Below are positions 39,318-49,519 of a stretch of 64,000 nucleotides of DNA, piece by piece. The DNA is from Dehalogenimonas sp. W (GTDB taxonomy: Bacteria; Chloroflexota; Dehalococcoidia; Dehalococcoidales; Dehalococcoidaceae), in NCBI RefSeq assembly GCF_037094495.1, contig NZ_CP146612.1, positions 1,178,001-1,242,000 of the forward strand, read 5' to 3'. The notes beneath the pieces are model-generated. The model was not told the DNA's origin. It saw nothing but the letters and a program-made list of their open reading frames with translations, and searched no databases. The position numbers and the translations under genes were made by a program. Every line of letters starts with the position of its first letter. The first letter of the stretch is position 1.

Positions 39318-39905
39318 ATGATTACTATCGGACTAACCGGCGGTATCGGCAGCGGTAAGAGTACGGTCGGCGCTATGTTGAAAGACTTGGGCGCCGCGTT
39401 TATTGACGCGGATAAGGTCGGCCACCGGTTGTTGCGGGAAGATGAAGCGTTAAAGGCCGAGATTGTCCGTCTCTTCGGCGAGGATATAGTTAACGGCAAC
39501 GGTCAGATTGACCGGCGGCGGCTGGCGGGTATTGTTTTCAGCGACCCGGCGGCGCTGAATCGTCTTAACGCGGTTACACATCCGTTAATCAACCGGGCGG
39601 TAGCCGCGGAAGTGGCGCAACTCAGACAAGATGGTTATCAGGTGATTGTTGTGGAGGCGCCTTTGCTGGTAGAGGCCGGATGGGCGGCCGAGTCCGACAC
39701 TATCTGGCTGACGGTGGCCCCGGCGAAGGTGGTGCTCAAACGGCTGGTGGAAAAAATGGGTTACACCGAAGCCGAAGCCGGGGCGCGGATCGCCTCCCAA
39801 ACATCCAACGATGAGCGGCGGCGTTACGCCGCTGAGGTAATAGACACCGATACCAGCCTGGAAGAGCTTAAAATCCGGGTAGAGCGGCTCTGGCGGGGAT
39901 TGTAA
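39318..39905 (+). CDS. coaE: Dephospho-CoA kinase
   Basis: Last step of coenzyme A synthesis. 195 residues: P-loop GLTGGIGSGKST (residues 5-16), DADKVGH, VTHPLI and VVEAPLLVEAGW. ATG 39318 is chosen because it fits the CoaE N-terminus (MITIGLTGG) and lies 9 nt after the promoter; ATG 39294 is in frame but inside the promoter. Confidence 0.95.
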   Translation: MITIGLTGGIGSGKSTVGAMLKDLGAAFIDADKVGHRLLREDEALKAEIVRLFGEDIVNGNGQIDRRRLAGIVFSDPAALNRLNAVTHPLINRAVAAEVAQLRQDGYQVIVVEAPLLVEAGWAAESDTIWLTVAPAKVVLKRLVEKMGYTEAEAGARIASQTSNDERRRYAAEVIDTDTSLEELKIRVERLWRGL

Positions 39906-39914
39906 CCTTTAACC

Positions 39915-40802
39915 TCAGGCCTTTTTAAGATAGCCCAGCCCGTCCCGCAGCGGCATGGGTTTGAAACCGAATTGATTCTCCACGGCATCCGGTTCGGTGG
40001 TGTTTTCAATCTCCATGGATTTGAACTCCCCCATGCTGATCGGCGGATTGGCGAAAAGCTTATCCATGACGGCTACCACCGGCAGCATCAGCGGCCGGGG
40101 TATTTTGACCTTCAGTTTTTTCTTGCCCATAGCTCTTAAGAGTTCGTCCAGCATGGTCTCATAGGTCACAATTTCCGGGCCGCCGACCGGGCAACTCTCA
40201 CCGCTTTTTTCGCCGGCGACCATTTTGAGAACGCAGCTGACCACATCACCGATCCAGATGGGCTGCAGTCGGCTTTTACCGTCACCGGCAATGGGGACGA
40301 TGAACGGCACCATATTAACCGAGCGTATCAGCGAAGCGACAAAACCGGCGCCCTGACCGAACATCACCGAAGGCTGGAGAATGGAGTAGTCCAGGCCGGA
40401 GTTTTTGACCGCTTCCATGCCCAGCCACTTGGAATGGAGATAAGTGTAGCGGGGGTCGGGGGAAGCTCCCAGAATGCCCATGTGGATGAAACGCTTTACT
40501 CCGGCATCCCGGGCGGCATTGACCACGTTCTGTGTGCCGACCACGTTAATTTTGTGATAGGTGTTTGGCCCGAATTCCCGGATGATGGCCACCAGGTGAA
40601 TGACGGTGTCTACACCTGCCATGGCCGCCCGCAGACCTTCTGTATCGGTGACGTTGCCCACGGCCAGTTCGGCACCTGGGGCCTGGATGCGGGCACCTTC
40701 AGCTTCATTGGTGACCAGACAGCGCAGCTGGTGACCGTCCTTGTGCAGCCGGGGGATAAGGTGGCTGGCGACAAAACCGCTGGCACCGGTGATGAGTATC
40801 AT
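39915..40802 (-). CDS. NAD(P)-binding SDR-family epimerase-like protein
   Basis: 295 residues of the atypical/extended SDR group (complex I NDUFA9-like). N-terminal ITGASGFVASHLIPRL, then VIHLVAI, RFIHMGILGASPDP and a YLHSKWLGMEAV segment in place of classical YxxxK. Substrate unknown; relatives act on nucleotide sugars or serve as assembly factors. GGGAGG lies 5-6 nt before the ATG at 40802. Convergent with coaE. Confidence 0.88.
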   Translation of the reverse strand: MILITGASGFVASHLIPRLHKDGHQLRCLVTNEAEGARIQAPGAELAVGNVTDTEGLRAAMAGVDTVIHLVAIIREFGPNTYHKINVVGTQNVVNAARDAGVKRFIHMGILGASPDPRYTYLHSKWLGMEAVKNSGLDYSILQPSVMFGQGAGFVASLIRSVNMVPFIVPIAGDGKSRLQPIWIGDVVSCVLKMVAGEKSGESCPVGGPEIVTYETMLDELLRAMGKKKLKVKIPRPLMLPVVAVMDKLFANPPISMGEFKSMEIENTTEPDAVENQFGFKPMPLRDGLGYLKKA

Positions 40803-40934
40803 GGCATCCTCCCGAAATGAAGTTCATATCAGTATAGCGCGAAAAGATTGAAAGCGGTAGAGTCCGATTGATTTTTTTTCTAAAAGGCAAATACATCACC
40901 GGCGAGTGTTATAATACCAACGGGAGGACGTAGA

Positions 40935-41951
40935 ATGTATCCCGCACTGCTTTGGGAAAAATTGCCGGACAACCGGGTCAGATGCGGCACCTGCCAGTGG
41001 TTTTGCCGCATCAATGAAGGACAGACCGGTGTCTGCCGTATGTATCGGAACGACGCCGGGGCGTTGTTCAACCTGAATTATGCCAAAATTTCCTCACTGG
41101 CGGTTGATCCCATTGAGAAGAAGCCGTTGTATCATTTCCATCCCGGTTCCAAAGTATTCTCTTTGGGCAGCTGGGGCTGTAATTTCCATTGCCGCGGTTG
41201 CCAGAATTGGGAGATTGCCTGTCCTGAGGACGAGAACGGTTTGCGGTATTCCCGGGAAATATTGCCGGAGCGGGCGGTGGAGATGGCCTGTCAGTCCGGC
41301 AGTGCCGGTATCGCCTGGACTTATAATGAGCCGTCTGTCTGGCTGGAATATACTCTGGAGACCGCCAGACTGGCCAAAGCACAGGGGCTCTATACGGTCT
41401 ATGTTACCAACGGTTATGCCTCGGAGGCCCAGCTTGATGCCATCGGGCCGTTTCTGGATGCCTGGCGGGTGGACGTCAAGGGATTCAATAACCAGAGTTA
41501 TCGTAAAATAGGGCGGGTTCAGAATTATGAAGGGATTTTGCGGGTTACGGAACGGGCCAGTCACAAGTGGGGCATGCACGTTGAGGTGGTGACCAATATT
41601 ATGCCCTGTATCAATGACGATGACAACCAGCTCCGCGGCATCGCTGAGTGGATTGCCGGCAGTTTAAGCCCGTTGACGCCGTGGCACATTACCCGGTTTC
41701 ATCCCCGCCGGCAGATGCAAGACTATCCGGTGACGCCGCTGGAAACTATGGAGCGGGCCCTCGCACTGGGGGTGGCAGCTGGCCTGGAGTTTGTCTATCT
41801 GGGGAACGTTGGCGGTAATGATTCCGGTGACACCGTCTGTTACAATTGTGGGCAAAAAGCGGTTAAGCGGTCCGGTTATTCAGCCCGAATAATGGGTTTA
41901 GTTGGAACCCATTGCCGCTTTTGCGGCACGGAATTGAATTTCAGAGTGTAG
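40935..41951 (+). CDS. amrS: AmmeMemoRadiSam system radical SAM enzyme
   Basis: 338 residues of the radical SAM family with the cluster motif CNFHCRGC (about 83-90), an earlier CGTCQWFC...GVC Cys set and a late CYNCGQ...CRFCG ribbon. This matches AmrS of the AmmeMemoRadiSam system, a conserved trio whose product is not settled. GGGAGGACG lies before ATG 40935. The Memo-AMMECR1 fusion gene follows. Confidence 0.92.
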   Translation: MYPALLWEKLPDNRVRCGTCQWFCRINEGQTGVCRMYRNDAGALFNLNYAKISSLAVDPIEKKPLYHFHPGSKVFSLGSWGCNFHCRGCQNWEIACPEDENGLRYSREILPERAVEMACQSGSAGIAWTYNEPSVWLEYTLETARLAKAQGLYTVYVTNGYASEAQLDAIGPFLDAWRVDVKGFNNQSYRKIGRVQNYEGILRVTERASHKWGMHVEVVTNIMPCINDDDNQLRGIAEWIAGSLSPLTPWHITRFHPRRQMQDYPVTPLETMERALALGVAAGLEFVYLGNVGGNDSGDTVCYNCGQKAVKRSGYSARIMGLVGTHCRFCGTELNFRV

Positions 41952-41980
41952 CTACTATTGAACGAAAAGAGACGACAGCC

Positions 41981-43303
41981 ATGGTAATGACACGGCATCC
42001 GATCGCATCAGGAAAATTTTATCCGGGTACCGCTGAACAACTGCGGGCCTTTATTGAGTCATTTGTGGAGCGGCATGATGACAAGATTCAGGCGGTCGGC
42101 ATTATCTCGCCGCATGCCGGCTATATTTATTCCGGGGCGGTGGCCGCCTCAGTCATAACCCGTATTGCTCCGGCTGATACCTACATCATCATCGGCCCTA
42201 ACCATACCGGGATGGGCAAACCATTCAGCATTATGACCGTCGGTAACTGGCAAACACCGTTGGGCGACGTACCCATTGATTCGGCTTTGGCCCAGAATAT
42301 TCTGGCCAATTCCAAATACCTCCAGGAAGACCGAACGGCCCACCAGAGCGAACACGCGATAGAGGTGCAGTTGCCGCTGCTCCAGTATTTCAAACCGGAT
42401 CTCAAAATCGTTCCGATTACCCTGGCCGTCGCTACGCTGGAGATTTATCGGGAAATCGGGGCCAGTATTGCTCAGGCGGTTCAGGAATCACCGGACAAAA
42501 AGATAGTGATTGTGGCCTCCTCTGACATGACTCACTATGAGCCGCAGGAATCCGCCGTTGCTAAGGACAAGAGAGCCATTGAAGCTATTTTGGAATTAGA
42601 TGAAGAGGCTTTGCTGGAGCGGGTTATCAAGGAAAGAATTTCCATGTGTGGTTATGCACCCGCCGTCACCATGTTGACGGCGGCCCGGGCACTGGGCGCC
42701 AAAAGCGCTGAATTGGTGCGGTACCAGACTTCCGGCGACGCTTCGGGGGATTATTCCGCCGTGGTCGGCTACGCCGGTATCATCGTGCATTGTCGCCAGA
42801 CTTCACCGCTGGTAAGTCTGGCCAGAGAGGCGGTGGAAACCTTTGTGAAAGAGCACCGGACGGTCAGTCCGCCGAAAGAACTGCCCCCGGAGATGACCGG
42901 CCGGGCCGGGGTTTTTGTTTCCCTGAAAAAGGAAGGTCAGTTGCGGGGGTGTATCGGCACGTTTGAACCATCACAAGAGACCATTGGGGCGGAGATAATC
43001 GCCAATGCCATTGCTGCGGCCAGCCGCGACCCGCGGTTTCTGCCAGTATCTCAGGAAGAGCTTGGCCATCTCTCATACAGTGTGGATGTCCTGACCGAAC
43101 CGGAGCCGGCAGAGCTTGATGAACTGGACCCCAAAAATTACGGTATCATCGTAGAACGGGGCTGGAAGCGAGGGCTGTTGCTACCTGACCTGGAGGGGGT
43201 GGATACCGTGGAAGCACAGATAAGTATCTGCCGCCAGAAAGCCGGGATAGGCACGTTGGAACCGGTCACACTATACAAGTTTCAAGTGAAGCGATACAGG
43301 TAA
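41981..43303 (+). CDS. AmmeMemoRadiSam B-A fusion (Memo + AMMECR1)
   Basis: 440 residues. The N-terminal Memo domain (about 1-265) begins [11 protein letters not shown] and has [38 protein letters not shown] and SSDMTHYEP; the C-terminal AMMECR1 domain (about 280-440) has [18 protein letters not shown] and FLPVSQEEL. The A and B proteins are separate in many organisms and fused here. The start is ATG 41981 (ATG 41987 also possible); the frame extends to 41912 inside amrS but without a reason to start there. Confidence 0.93.
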   Translation: MVMTRHPIASGKFYPGTAEQLRAFIESFVERHDDKIQAVGIISPHAGYIYSGAVAASVITRIAPADTYIIIGPNHTGMGKPFSIMTVGNWQTPLGDVPIDSALAQNILANSKYLQEDRTAHQSEHAIEVQLPLLQYFKPDLKIVPITLAVATLEIYREIGASIAQAVQESPDKKIVIVASSDMTHYEPQESAVAKDKRAIEAILELDEEALLERVIKERISMCGYAPAVTMLTAARALGAKSAELVRYQTSGDASGDYSAVVGYAGIIVHCRQTSPLVSLAREAVETFVKEHRTVSPPKELPPEMTGRAGVFVSLKKEGQLRGCIGTFEPSQETIGAEIIANAIAAASRDPRFLPVSQEELGHLSYSVDVLTEPEPAELDELDPKNYGIIVERGWKRGLLLPDLEGVDTVEAQISICRQKAGIGTLEPVTLYKFQVKRYR

Positions 43304-43352
43304 TCAGGGTTACAGCCGTTTTTGTTTATATTGGACAGGGAAAGGATTGGAG

Positions 43353-43874
43353 ATGCCCGCTGTTATTCCGTTGGGTGATGAACTATATCGGGAAGAAATA
43401 AATCTGCCGTTGATGCGCTGGCTGATGACGTTCATGCTGGTAATCGGCCTGGCATTTTCCTTGGTTCTGTTTGGCGGCAGTGAGTCAAATGAGCCCCCGA
43501 AGGTGGTATCGGTGATTCTGTCGGCGGTATTTTTGTCGGTCGCCTGGCTGATGTCCAATTTTCTGAAATTTACAGTCATTGTCACCCCTGAGTTAATTAA
43601 TCTGCAGTCCGGACGGTTTCATACCTCCATCAGAATTGCCGATGTTCAGGACTGCCTGATTAACAATCGGCCTCCCCTGGTTTTCGGTGGCTGGGGCTTG
43701 CGGGTCACTCGCTTTAGAGATGGATGGGTCAAAGCCTACAGCTTTGGACGGAAAGGGATTGATCTGGTTATGAAGAACGGGCCTTATCGCCACATCATAT
43801 TTTCTACCGAAAATCCGGAACAACTCCGGGAAATCATTGAGGGAAGACAGAGTAATGTCCCAGGATATGTTTGA
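43353..43874 (+). CDS. Membrane protein with PH-like domain
   Basis: 173 residues. Two hydrophobic helices (about 30-52 and 60-80) are followed by a soluble part (TPELINLQSGRF, VQDCLINNRPP, KGIDLVMKNG, FSTENPEQL) that resembles the bacterial PH domain of small two-helix membrane proteins. Function unknown. ATG 43353 follows AAAGGA. Its 3' end overlaps rarA. Confidence 0.75.
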   Translation: MPAVIPLGDELYREEINLPLMRWLMTFMLVIGLAFSLVLFGGSESNEPPKVVSVILSAVFLSVAWLMSNFLKFTVIVTPELINLQSGRFHTSIRIADVQDCLINNRPPLVFGGWGLRVTRFRDGWVKAYSFGRKGIDLVMKNGPYRHIIFSTENPEQLREIIEGRQSNVPGYV

Positions 43875-45195
43875 AAACCAATTTGAAAAGTTGCGGAATG
43901 AGACGGCGCCGCTGGCGGCCCGGATGCGCCCGCAAAACCTGAATGAATACATCGGGCAGGAACATCTGGTCGGCGAGGGGCGGGCGTTGCGCCGGGCTAT
44001 TGATGCCGGTGAATTACCTTCAATCATCCTGTGGGGGCCTCCTGGTTCCGGCAAGACTACATTGGCACACCTGATGGCTAAGGCCAGTGACGCTCAATTT
44101 GCGGTGGTGAGTGCTGTCAGCGCCGGGGTCGCCGACCTTCGCAAGGTGATAGAAGAAGCCAAACAACAGCGGTTGTCACAGCACCGGAAGACAATCCTTT
44201 TCATTGATGAAATACACCGGTTCAACAAAGGCCAGCAGGACACCATTCTGCCGTATGTGGAGGATGGTACCGTAACGCTGATTGGGGCGACCACAGAAAA
44301 CCCGTCCTTTGAGGTTATCTCACCCCTGCTATCCCGGTCGCGCACCTATGTATTACAAGCCCTCAGTGCTGAACAGATTAAATTGCTGTTGGTCCGTGCC
44401 GCCGGTGATAAGGAACGGGGATTGGGCGAATCACATGTCGTTTTGTCTGAAGAAGGAGCTGAACATATCGTCAATCTGGCCGGAGGGGACGCCAGGATCG
44501 CCCTGAATATTCTGGAATTGGCGGCCCGTACCACGCCGCCGGATGAAGCCGGCAAACGCCATATCACCCTGGAGTCCATTGAAGATGCTGCTCAGACCAA
44601 AACGCTGCTTTATGACCGCGCCGGCGAACAGCATTACGATATTATTTCAGCCTTGCATAAGTCCATGAGGGGTTCTGACCCGGATGCTTCATTATACTGG
44701 TTGGGGCGCATGCTGGAAGCGGGTGAAGACCCATTGTATATCGCCCGGCGGCTGGTGCGTTTTGCTTCCGAAGATGTGGGCATGGCTGATCCGCAGGCTT
44801 TGGTCATCGCCATGGCTGCGCAACAGGCAGTACATTTTATTGGTATGCCGGAGGCCAATACGGCTCTGGCCCAGGCGGCGGTCTATCTGGCGACGGCCCC
44901 AAAAAGCAATTCGCTGTACGCTGCCTATAAAAAGGTGCAGTCTTCCATTGCCAAGAACCCCGTTGAACCGGTGCCTTTACACCTGCGCAATGCCCCCACC
45001 GGGTTGATGAAAGACCTGGGTTTTGGCAAGGGTTATAAATACGCTCATGATTATCCGGAGCATTTTGTGCGGCAGCAAAATTTGCCGGGATCTCTTAAAG
45101 GGCAAAAATTCTATACCCCTTCAAAGCAGGGGTTTGAGAAAGAAATTGCCGACCGCCTAAATCATTGGTTCGGCCCCCGCCGGGAAGAAGAATAG
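43855..45195 (+). CDS. rarA: Replication-associated recombination protein A (AAA+ ATPase)
   Basis: 446 residues of the RarA/MgsA/WRNIP1 family, which acts at stalled replication forks. Motifs: [17 protein letters not shown], Walker [11 protein letters not shown], Walker [16 protein letters not shown], sensor [10 protein letters not shown], and a C-terminal MgsA domain ([20 protein letters not shown]). Of the in-frame starts (43837, 43855, 43867), ATG 43855 best fits family length. It overlaps the previous gene by 20 bases. Confidence 0.95.
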   Translation: MSQDMFENQFEKLRNETAPLAARMRPQNLNEYIGQEHLVGEGRALRRAIDAGELPSIILWGPPGSGKTTLAHLMAKASDAQFAVVSAVSAGVADLRKVIEEAKQQRLSQHRKTILFIDEIHRFNKGQQDTILPYVEDGTVTLIGATTENPSFEVISPLLSRSRTYVLQALSAEQIKLLLVRAAGDKERGLGESHVVLSEEGAEHIVNLAGGDARIALNILELAARTTPPDEAGKRHITLESIEDAAQTKTLLYDRAGEQHYDIISALHKSMRGSDPDASLYWLGRMLEAGEDPLYIARRLVRFASEDVGMADPQALVIAMAAQQAVHFIGMPEANTALAQAAVYLATAPKSNSLYAAYKKVQSSIAKNPVEPVPLHLRNAPTGLMKDLGFGKGYKYAHDYPEHFVRQQNLPGSLKGQKFYTPSKQGFEKEIADRLNHWFGPRREEE

Positions 45196-45314
45196 AGTCT
45201 GACCTCCGGTATCCTTTCGCCCAAATGCTAACTGAGCATGGTTGCCTGCTCTCTGTTCTCGTATATGCTCATATATGTGACGATGGAAAAAGAAAATATT
45301 ACCCCAAATTTTGG

Positions 45315-45360
45315 GGGTATTAATACCCTCTTGACATTGTCCAACAAAGTCATTTATAAT
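45315..45360 (+). promoter_or_regulatory. Consensus promoter with upstream palindromes
   Basis: TTGACA (45331-45336), 18-nt spacer, TATAAT (45355-45360): both boxes match sigma-70 consensus fully. A perfect 14-bp palindrome GGGTATTAATACCC (45315-45328) ends 2 nt before the -35, and an overlapping imperfect one (ACCCCAAA / TTTGGGGGT) spans about 45301-45318. The palindromes are probable operators. Confidence 0.8.
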
Positions 45361-45453
45361 AGGGTACTCTTAATCAGGCCGGTAAAGGCCCGTATGAGCC
45401 ACCGGTCTCCATAAAGGGAAACGAAGCACACATAGATAGAGAGGACAAAGCAC

Positions 45454-45624
45454 ATGAAACAGTCAAGTTTCCAGGTTGCTACTTCACATTGCGGTCTATG
45501 TCACTACTCCGGCTATTCAAATCGCTGCACTTTCTTTGAAGATGGCGTTTGCCCCTACATTCAGAGCGTGCGCGATATCAAAAAGGGTGTCCGCAGCAAC
45601 AAAGAGGCCGAAGTCAAGGCCTAA
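45454..45624 (+). CDS. Small cysteine-rich protein (56 residues)
   Basis: Starts MKQSSFQVATSHCGLC and has four Cys (HCGLC, NRCTF, GVCPY), enough for one zinc or iron site, then a charged helix. No family recognised. GAGG precedes ATG 45454. The leader of about 87 nt contains a GCCGGT...ACCGGT hairpin. The strong promoter, operator-like palindrome and terminator make it a single-gene unit under control. Confidence 0.75.
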   Translation: MKQSSFQVATSHCGLCHYSGYSNRCTFFEDGVCPYIQSVRDIKKGVRSNKEAEVKA

Positions 45625-45655
45625 TTAACTCGGAATAGAAGAATATCGTCTAATC

Positions 45656-45688
45656 AATCGGCGGGGAAGCAAAACCCCGCCGATTTTC
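45656..45688 (+). terminator. Terminator after the small Cys-rich gene
   Basis: Arms AATCGGCGGGG (45656-45666) and CCCCGCCGATT (45675-45685) around an 8-base loop, followed by TTTTC. Confidence 0.88.
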
Positions 45689-45751
45689 TATTGCCCGACA
45701 ATTCATCGTGTGCTAAGATAGCGTTAATCTAAATAGGTGAATGAGCGTTCA

Positions 45752-47299
45752 ATGAAAAATAAAATCAGTATCCTGTCTGAGAAAAAGCAACAGATCGCCC
45801 TGGGTGGCGGTGAAGCACGGGTCAAGGCCCAGCATGCCCGGGGTAAGCTGACCGCCCGGGAACGTATTGAAAAATTACTGGATCACGGGTCTTTTGTAGA
45901 ACTGTCTGCATTCTGCACCCACCGGTCAGGCGATTTCGGCTTGGGCAACCAGCAGCATCCCGGTGATGCTGTGGTCACCGGGTGCGGTACCATTGATGGC
46001 CGTAAGGTGTTTGTGTATGCACAGGATTTTACGGTGCTGGGTGGTTCCATTTCTGAGGTTGTCGGTCAGAAAGTCCGCCAGGTAATGGAAATGGCCATTG
46101 ATTCCGGCGCGCCGCTGGTCGCCGTTAATGATTCCGGCGGCGCTCGCATCCAGGAAGGCGTTGCCAGTTTGTGCGGCGTGGGGGACATACTGCTGTTAAA
46201 TGCGCTGGCCTCAGGCGCTATTCCCCAAATATCTATTATTGTCGGTCCGTCGGCCGGTGGTGCGGTTTACGGCCCGGCCTTGACCGATTTTGTATTCATG
46301 GTTCGGGGTATGGGGCAGATGTATATTACCGGTCCGGATGTAGTTAAGGCGGTCACCGGTGAAGAAGTGACACATGAAGCCTTGGGTGGTGCCGATACCC
46401 ATGCCAAAAAAAGCGGCGTGGCGCATTTTACCACTAACACCGAAGTGGAATGCTTTGAACAGGTACGCAGACTATTATCATTTTTACCCTCCTCTTTTGA
46501 TAAAGAGGTCCCCAGGTTGCCTTCAAAAAAGGGTGCTGAAACCCATCATGATGATGCGCTGAATAGTATCGTGCCGGATGACCCGCGCAAAGCCTATGAC
46601 ATGAAAAAGGTGATTACCACCGTGGTGGATAATGGCGATTTCATGGAAGTTCAAGCGGCTTTTGCCCCAAATATGATAGTCGGCTTCGGTCGGCTGGATG
46701 GGCAGAGTGTGGGTTTCATTGCTCAGCAGCCCAATTATCTGGCGGGCGTCATTGATATCAATGCAGCCGTCAAAGCTGCCCGGTTTGTCCGTTTTTGCGA
46801 TGCCTTTAATATTCCGCTGGTCAGCTTTGTGGACGTTCCCGGCTTTCTTCCCGGCGTAGATCAGGAGCACGGGGGGATTATCCGGCACGGGGCCAAGCTT
46901 ATATACGCGTACGCCGAAGCTACCGTACCCAAAATCACGGTGATTACCCGCAAGGCTTACGGCGGAGCCTATATTGTGATGAGTTCCCGTCACCTTCGGG
47001 GGGATATTAATTTGGCCTGGCCGTGTGCTGAGATCGCGGTCATGGGTGCCGAAGGCGCTGTGGCAGTGATTCACCGCAAGCGTATCGCCGAGGCGGTTGA
47101 TCAAAAAGCTGAACGTGATCTGTGCGTTGCTGAATATCGTGATAAATTTGATAATCCTTACCAGGCGGCGGCCATGGGATACGTGGACGATGTGATTATT
47201 CCCGCCGAAACCCGCGCTCATCTGATTAAGTCATTACGAGTTTTAGCTGGGAAAAAGGCCCGGAATCCAGCAAAAAAACACGGTAATATCCCGCTCTAG
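45752..47299 (+). CDS. Acyl-CoA carboxylase/transcarboxylase carboxyltransferase subunit
   Basis: 515 residues of the biotin-dependent carboxyltransferase family (PccB/MmdA/12S type): LTARERIEKLLDHGSF, NDSGGARIQEGVASL and GPSAGGAVYGPALTDF in the first half; FVDVPGFLPGVDQEHGGIIRHGAK and AYGGAYIVMSS in the second. Substrate is probably propionyl-CoA, methylmalonyl-CoA or acetyl-CoA. ATG 45752 fits the family start; GTG 45737 is in frame. No biotin carboxylase is in the window, and the biotin carrier is on the PycB-like protein downstream. Confidence 0.9.
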   Translation: MKNKISILSEKKQQIALGGGEARVKAQHARGKLTARERIEKLLDHGSFVELSAFCTHRSGDFGLGNQQHPGDAVVTGCGTIDGRKVFVYAQDFTVLGGSISEVVGQKVRQVMEMAIDSGAPLVAVNDSGGARIQEGVASLCGVGDILLLNALASGAIPQISIIVGPSAGGAVYGPALTDFVFMVRGMGQMYITGPDVVKAVTGEEVTHEALGGADTHAKKSGVAHFTTNTEVECFEQVRRLLSFLPSSFDKEVPRLPSKKGAETHHDDALNSIVPDDPRKAYDMKKVITTVVDNGDFMEVQAAFAPNMIVGFGRLDGQSVGFIAQQPNYLAGVIDINAAVKAARFVRFCDAFNIPLVSFVDVPGFLPGVDQEHGGIIRHGAKLIYAYAEATVPKITVITRKAYGGAYIVMSSRHLRGDINLAWPCAEIAVMGAEGAVAVIHRKRIAEAVDQKAERDLCVAEYRDKFDNPYQAAAMGYVDDVIIPAETRAHLIKSLRVLAGKKARNPAKKHGNIPL

Positions 47300-47401
47300 G
47301 GCTATCTTCCCCCAATGTTTATTTGCTGAAAGTTTTTGTAAATTGGCTTAACTGCTGATTTACAGTAAAATAGCGGCGCAGTATGTTTTATTCCGTAAAA
47401 G

Positions 47402-47560
47402 ATGATGAATGACCGAAAAATCGCTATAATAAGTGCGGCCATTGGGGCTTGGGAGGAATCTCAGGGTCTTGAGGCACCTCCAGTTGACAACGGGCGATTG
47501 CTGGCGGTTATTACCGCCGCAATGAACGTCTATTTAGATACCGATAAAGCCACCGTTTAA
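47402..47560 (+). CDS. Small carboxylase-associated protein (52 residues)
   Basis: The sequence has two similar amphipathic helices, IAIISAAIGAWEE and LLAVITAAMNVYLD, split by a short Pro-containing loop. The first recalls small subunits found between carboxyltransferase and biotin-carrier genes (pattern AAISAAIxAYxEEE). It lies 9 bases before the PycB-like gene and may be an assembly or linker subunit; that role is an inference. ATG 47405 is an alternative start. Confidence 0.55.
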   Translation: MMNDRKIAIISAAIGAWEESQGLEAPPVDNGRLLAVITAAMNVYLDTDKATV

Positions 47561-47569
47561 GGGGGAAGT

Positions 47570-49519
47570 ATGCCGGCTAATCCAGTAAAAATCACCGATC
47601 TGACATTACGCGACGGGCACCAGTCGCTCATGGCAACCCGAATGAGTACCGAAGATATTCTGGGTATTGTCGGGGAAATGGACAAGGCGGGTTTTTACTC
47701 GCTGGAGGTCTGGGGTGGAGCTACCTTTGATGTGCCGATCCGTTTTCTCAATGAGGACCCCTGGGAGCGGTTGCGGCAGATAAAGAAAGCCGCCCCCAAT
47801 ACCCCGCTCCAGATGTTGCTCCGCGGCCAGAATCTGGTTGGTTATCGCAATTATGCTGATGATGTGGTGACGGCTTTTGTGGAACATGCCGCTGACTGTG
47901 GGGTGGACATCTTCAGAGTCTTTGATGCGGTTAACGATGAACGTAATTTTGAGACGGCCATTAAAGCCATCAAGTCTAAGGGCAAGCATGCCCAACTGGC
48001 ACTCAGTTATTCGCTGACGGAACGCTGTATGGGCGGCCCGGTATACAATCTGGATTATTACATCGCCAAAGCCCAAACGTTTGAGGCCATGGGAGCCGAC
48101 AGTATCTGTATTAAGGATATGGCGGGTCTGATTTCTCCGACTGATGCCTACAATTTGGTCAAGGCACTAAAGAAAGCAGTTAAGGTCCCGATCCAATTCC
48201 ACAGCCATTACACCTCCGGTATGGCCTCAATGAGCATGTATAAAGCAATAGAAGCCGGAGTGGATATTATTGATACCTGTCTGGCGCCTTTGGCTTTGAG
48301 AACCTCGCATCCGGCTGTGGAACCAATGGTTGCCGCGCTTTCCGGACAGGCGAGAGACACTAAATTGAACCTTAGCGACCTGCTCAAGCTGGGTGAATAT
48401 TTTGAAACTATTGCGCCCAAGTATCGGGATTTCATGGATAATACCAAAACCGCGGTCATTGATACCGCCGTACTTGAACATCAGGTACCGGGTGGCATGA
48501 TTTCCAATCTGGTCAGTCAGCTTCGTGAGGCTGGGGCACTGGATCGGATCAATGAAGTTTATGAAGAAATCCCACGAGTCCGCAAGGATATGGGTGTGCC
48601 ACCTTTAGTGACTCCGACCAGCCAGATCGTGGGTATTCAGGCGGTACAGAATGTCCTGTTCGGTCGCTATAAAGTCATTACCGCGCAGGTGAAAGACTAT
48701 TTTTACGGCCTTTATGGCTGCCCGCCGTTACCTGTTGACCCGGAAGTTCAGAAACTGGCGCTTAAAGGATACGAACGTGGAGAAACGCCGGTTACTGTCC
48801 GGCCGGCTGATGTTCTTGAACCCGAACTGGCTGCCGCCAAAGAAGCCACTAAGGGTATTGCCAGGGATATCGGTGATGTTTTAACCTACGCTTTGTATCC
48901 TCAGGTTGGTCTGCGTTTCCTTAAGTGGAAATACGGGCTGGAGACACCCCCGGCGGACATCAAAGCCAAAACTCTTGATGATATTAAGCACGAGGATGAC
49001 CTGATTGCCATGGCTAAAGCGGGCAAGCTGGTGGAGAAGGGTTCTGCACCGGCGCTGACACCAGTCGGCGGCTTGCGTTATTTCTATGTCCACCTGGACA
49101 ATCAGGTCTATCATGTCGGTGTTGAGCCGTCGGCTGCCGGCAGTCAGACTCCTGTGGTCCAGCAGATTCAATCCGCCCCGGCAACGGTCAGTGTGCCTGC
49201 CGCTACGCCGCCGCCGGTGTCCCAACCGAAGCCCGCTACGCCAGTAGTATCAGCCAAACCTCAGGAAACGGCGACACCCAAAGCCGCCGGCTCTGATCCG
49301 GTCGGTGAAGGGGTTGTTGCCCCCATGCCCGGCGTGGTGGTGCGCTATGAGGTGGAAGTGGGCGCCCAGGTAAAATCCGGGGATACGGTTGTGGTTTTGG
49401 AAGCGATGAAGATGGCGATTGATTTGCCGTCACCGATTGACGGCACCGTGGCGGCACTTAAGTTCGCTTCCGGTGACCGGGTTTCAAGGGATGATGTTTT
49501 GGCGGTAATCGCTCCGTAA
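47570..49519 (+). CDS. pycB: Pyruvate carboxylase subunit B / oxaloacetate decarboxylase alpha type
   Basis: 649 residues. The N-terminal TIM-barrel carboxyltransferase has LTLRDGHQSLMATRM and HSHYTSG for metal binding. A PYC-type domain, an Ala/Pro-rich linker (about 525-570) and a C-terminal biotin carrier domain with EAMKM (the biotinylated Lys) follow. It carries CO2 to or from pyruvate/oxaloacetate. With the 12S-like gene upstream this gives the parts of a transcarboxylase (5S-like fused to 1.3S-like). The alternative is a pyruvate carboxylase with AccC encoded elsewhere. GGGGGAAG precedes the ATG. Confidence 0.9.
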   Translation: MPANPVKITDLTLRDGHQSLMATRMSTEDILGIVGEMDKAGFYSLEVWGGATFDVPIRFLNEDPWERLRQIKKAAPNTPLQMLLRGQNLVGYRNYADDVVTAFVEHAADCGVDIFRVFDAVNDERNFETAIKAIKSKGKHAQLALSYSLTERCMGGPVYNLDYYIAKAQTFEAMGADSICIKDMAGLISPTDAYNLVKALKKAVKVPIQFHSHYTSGMASMSMYKAIEAGVDIIDTCLAPLALRTSHPAVEPMVAALSGQARDTKLNLSDLLKLGEYFETIAPKYRDFMDNTKTAVIDTAVLEHQVPGGMISNLVSQLREAGALDRINEVYEEIPRVRKDMGVPPLVTPTSQIVGIQAVQNVLFGRYKVITAQVKDYFYGLYGCPPLPVDPEVQKLALKGYERGETPVTVRPADVLEPELAAAKEATKGIARDIGDVLTYALYPQVGLRFLKWKYGLETPPADIKAKTLDDIKHEDDLIAMAKAGKLVEKGSAPALTPVGGLRYFYVHLDNQVYHVGVEPSAAGSQTPVVQQIQSAPATVSVPAATPPPVSQPKPATPVVSAKPQETATPKAAGSDPVGEGVVAPMPGVVVRYEVEVGAQVKSGDTVVVLEAMKMAIDLPSPIDGTVAALKFASGDRVSRDDVLAVIAP

